Source of the DNA: Ktedonobacter sp.
Lineage (GTDB): Bacteria > Chloroflexota > Ktedonobacteria > Ktedonobacterales > Ktedonobacteraceae
Assembly (NCBI GenBank): GCA_003450555.1
Contig: DMFQ01000253.1
Span: 1-5,745, forward strand
Length of the DNA: 5,745 bases
Direction of reading: 5' to 3'
Part shown: positions 5,248-5,745 of the stretch, in pieces
Layout of the letters: the number at the start of each line of letters is the position of its first letter
Position numbering within the stretch: position 1 is the stretch's first letter
Notes under the pieces: generated by a model
Told to the model about the DNA's origin: nothing
What the model saw: only the letters and a program-made list of their open reading frames with translations
The model's database searches: none
Program-made: the position numbers and the translations under genes

Positions 5248-5658
5248 ATGGCAATGATTATGGAAACATGGCAGCACCGTGATATCATCACTAATGGCAT
5301 TCGCATGCACTATGTAACTCAGGGCAGCGGTCCCCTTGTTGTGTTACTGCACGGCTTCCCTGAATTCTGGTATTCCTGGCGTTACCAGATTCCCTTTCTT
5401 GCTGAGCATGGCTTTACCGTTGTTGCCCCTGACTTGCGCGGTTATAACGATACAGATAAGCCGCGCAAAGGATACGATGTGGCTACGCTGTTGAGGGATA
5501 TCGAAGGCTTAATCAAGGGGCTGGGATATGAGAAGGCCATCATCGTTGGACATGACTGGGGCGGAGCTTTAGCCTGGGCTTTTGCTATCTACTATCCGCA
5601 TATGAGCAGCCCGCCTCATTGTGATGAACGCGCCCCATCCACAGGCGATGCAGCGTGA
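5248..5658 (+). CDS. Alpha/beta hydrolase, epoxide-hydrolase-like, cut short by a frameshift
   Basis: N-terminal part of an alpha/beta-hydrolase-fold enzyme related to soluble epoxide hydrolases. HGFPE (35-39) is the oxyanion-hole HGxP motif. [12 protein letters not shown] (61-72) is typical of the group. GHDWGG (101-106) places a nucleophilic Asp103, as in epoxide hydrolases and haloalkane or fluoroacetate dehalogenases rather than serine esterases. The substrate cannot be read from this fragment. No signal peptide is seen. ATG codons at 5248, 5254 and 5260 are all possible; AAGGA at 5232-5236 is somewhat distant from the first. After residue 119 the frame yields a nonsense tail ending at TGA 5656-5658, while family-like sequence continues in another frame, so this 136-residue product is almost certainly not the native protein. 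Full enzymes have about 280-330 residues. Confidence 0.8.
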   Translation: MAMIMETWQHRDIITNGIRMHYVTQGSGPLVVLLHGFPEFWYSWRYQIPFLAEHGFTVVAPDLRGYNDTDKPRKGYDVATLLRDIEGLIKGLGYEKAIIVGHDWGGALAWAFAIYYPHMSSPPHCDERAPSTGDAA

Positions 5659-5745
5659 ATTTCGTACGCTCAAACAACTGCGCAAAAGCTGGTATATCTT
5701 CGTCTTTCAAATCCCGTGGCTCCCCGAAGCGTTCTTGCTGCGCAA
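5612..5745 (+). pseudogene. Continuation of the epoxide-hydrolase-like gene in a shifted frame, cut by the window edge
   Basis: From C5612 the shifted frame reads [17 protein letters not shown] and continues with [14 protein letters not shown] to the end of the window without a stop. This is what follows the nucleophile elbow in epoxide hydrolases: a core strand with the NAPHP motif, then the start of the cap domain with its SWY and FQ-P-PE pattern. Removing one C from the CCC run at 5610-5612 joins PHMSS directly to [10 protein letters not shown] and restores one frame. Either the gene is inactivated here or the read or assembly has a one-base insertion. The C-terminal catalytic Asp/Glu and His lie beyond the window and cannot be judged. 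Confidence 0.75.

Overview
The window carries a bacterial heme/respiration segment: a ferrochelatase gene, then a complete four-gene succinate dehydrogenase (complex II) operon in the order sdhC-sdhD-sdhA-sdhB, then the start of an alpha/beta hydrolase gene interrupted by a frameshift. All confident genes lie on the + strand. Moderate GC, clear Shine-Dalgarno sites, a SdhC/SdhD pair that looks di-heme, and gaps packed with palindromes and short tandem repeats suggest a free-living, repeat-rich bacterium. My best guess is the Chloroflexota class Ktedonobacteria. That is an inference from gene and repeat style, because no taxonomic marker is present.

Layout. 1-161: a 16-bp inverted repeat pair and a degenerate 18-bp tandem array built on GGTCATCC. 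173-204: extended -10 and ribosome site. 205-1161: ferrochelatase, probably of the coproporphyrin type. 1169-1252: long multi-segment inverted repeat. 1253-1818: gene-poor stretch with a second inverted-repeat element (1335-1431), a good promoter (TTGCGC, 17 bp, TATAAT at 1479-1507), a leader of about 300 nt, and a possible small membrane-protein ORF on the minus strand (1573-1785). 1819-5162: sdhCDAB with intergenic gaps of 77, 15 and 12 nt. 5171-5230: perfect 60-bp palindrome, probably a two-way terminator. 5248-5745: epoxide-hydrolase-like gene that needs a one-base correction near 5610-5612 to read through to the window edge.

How the genes fit together. SdhA (covalent FAD) oxidises succinate, SdhB carries electrons through three Fe-S clusters, and SdhC/SdhD anchor the complex and hold heme and quinone. 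Each anchor subunit has one histidine in helix 1 and one in helix 2, which would supply four axial ligands for two b hemes. The upstream ferrochelatase makes heme or its direct precursor, a plausible functional link, but it has its own promoter and a 657-nt gap separates it from sdhC. I found no clearly new multi-gene system. The points most worth a second look are the repeat elements, the di-heme anchor pattern, the frameshifted hydrolase and the minus-strand small ORF.
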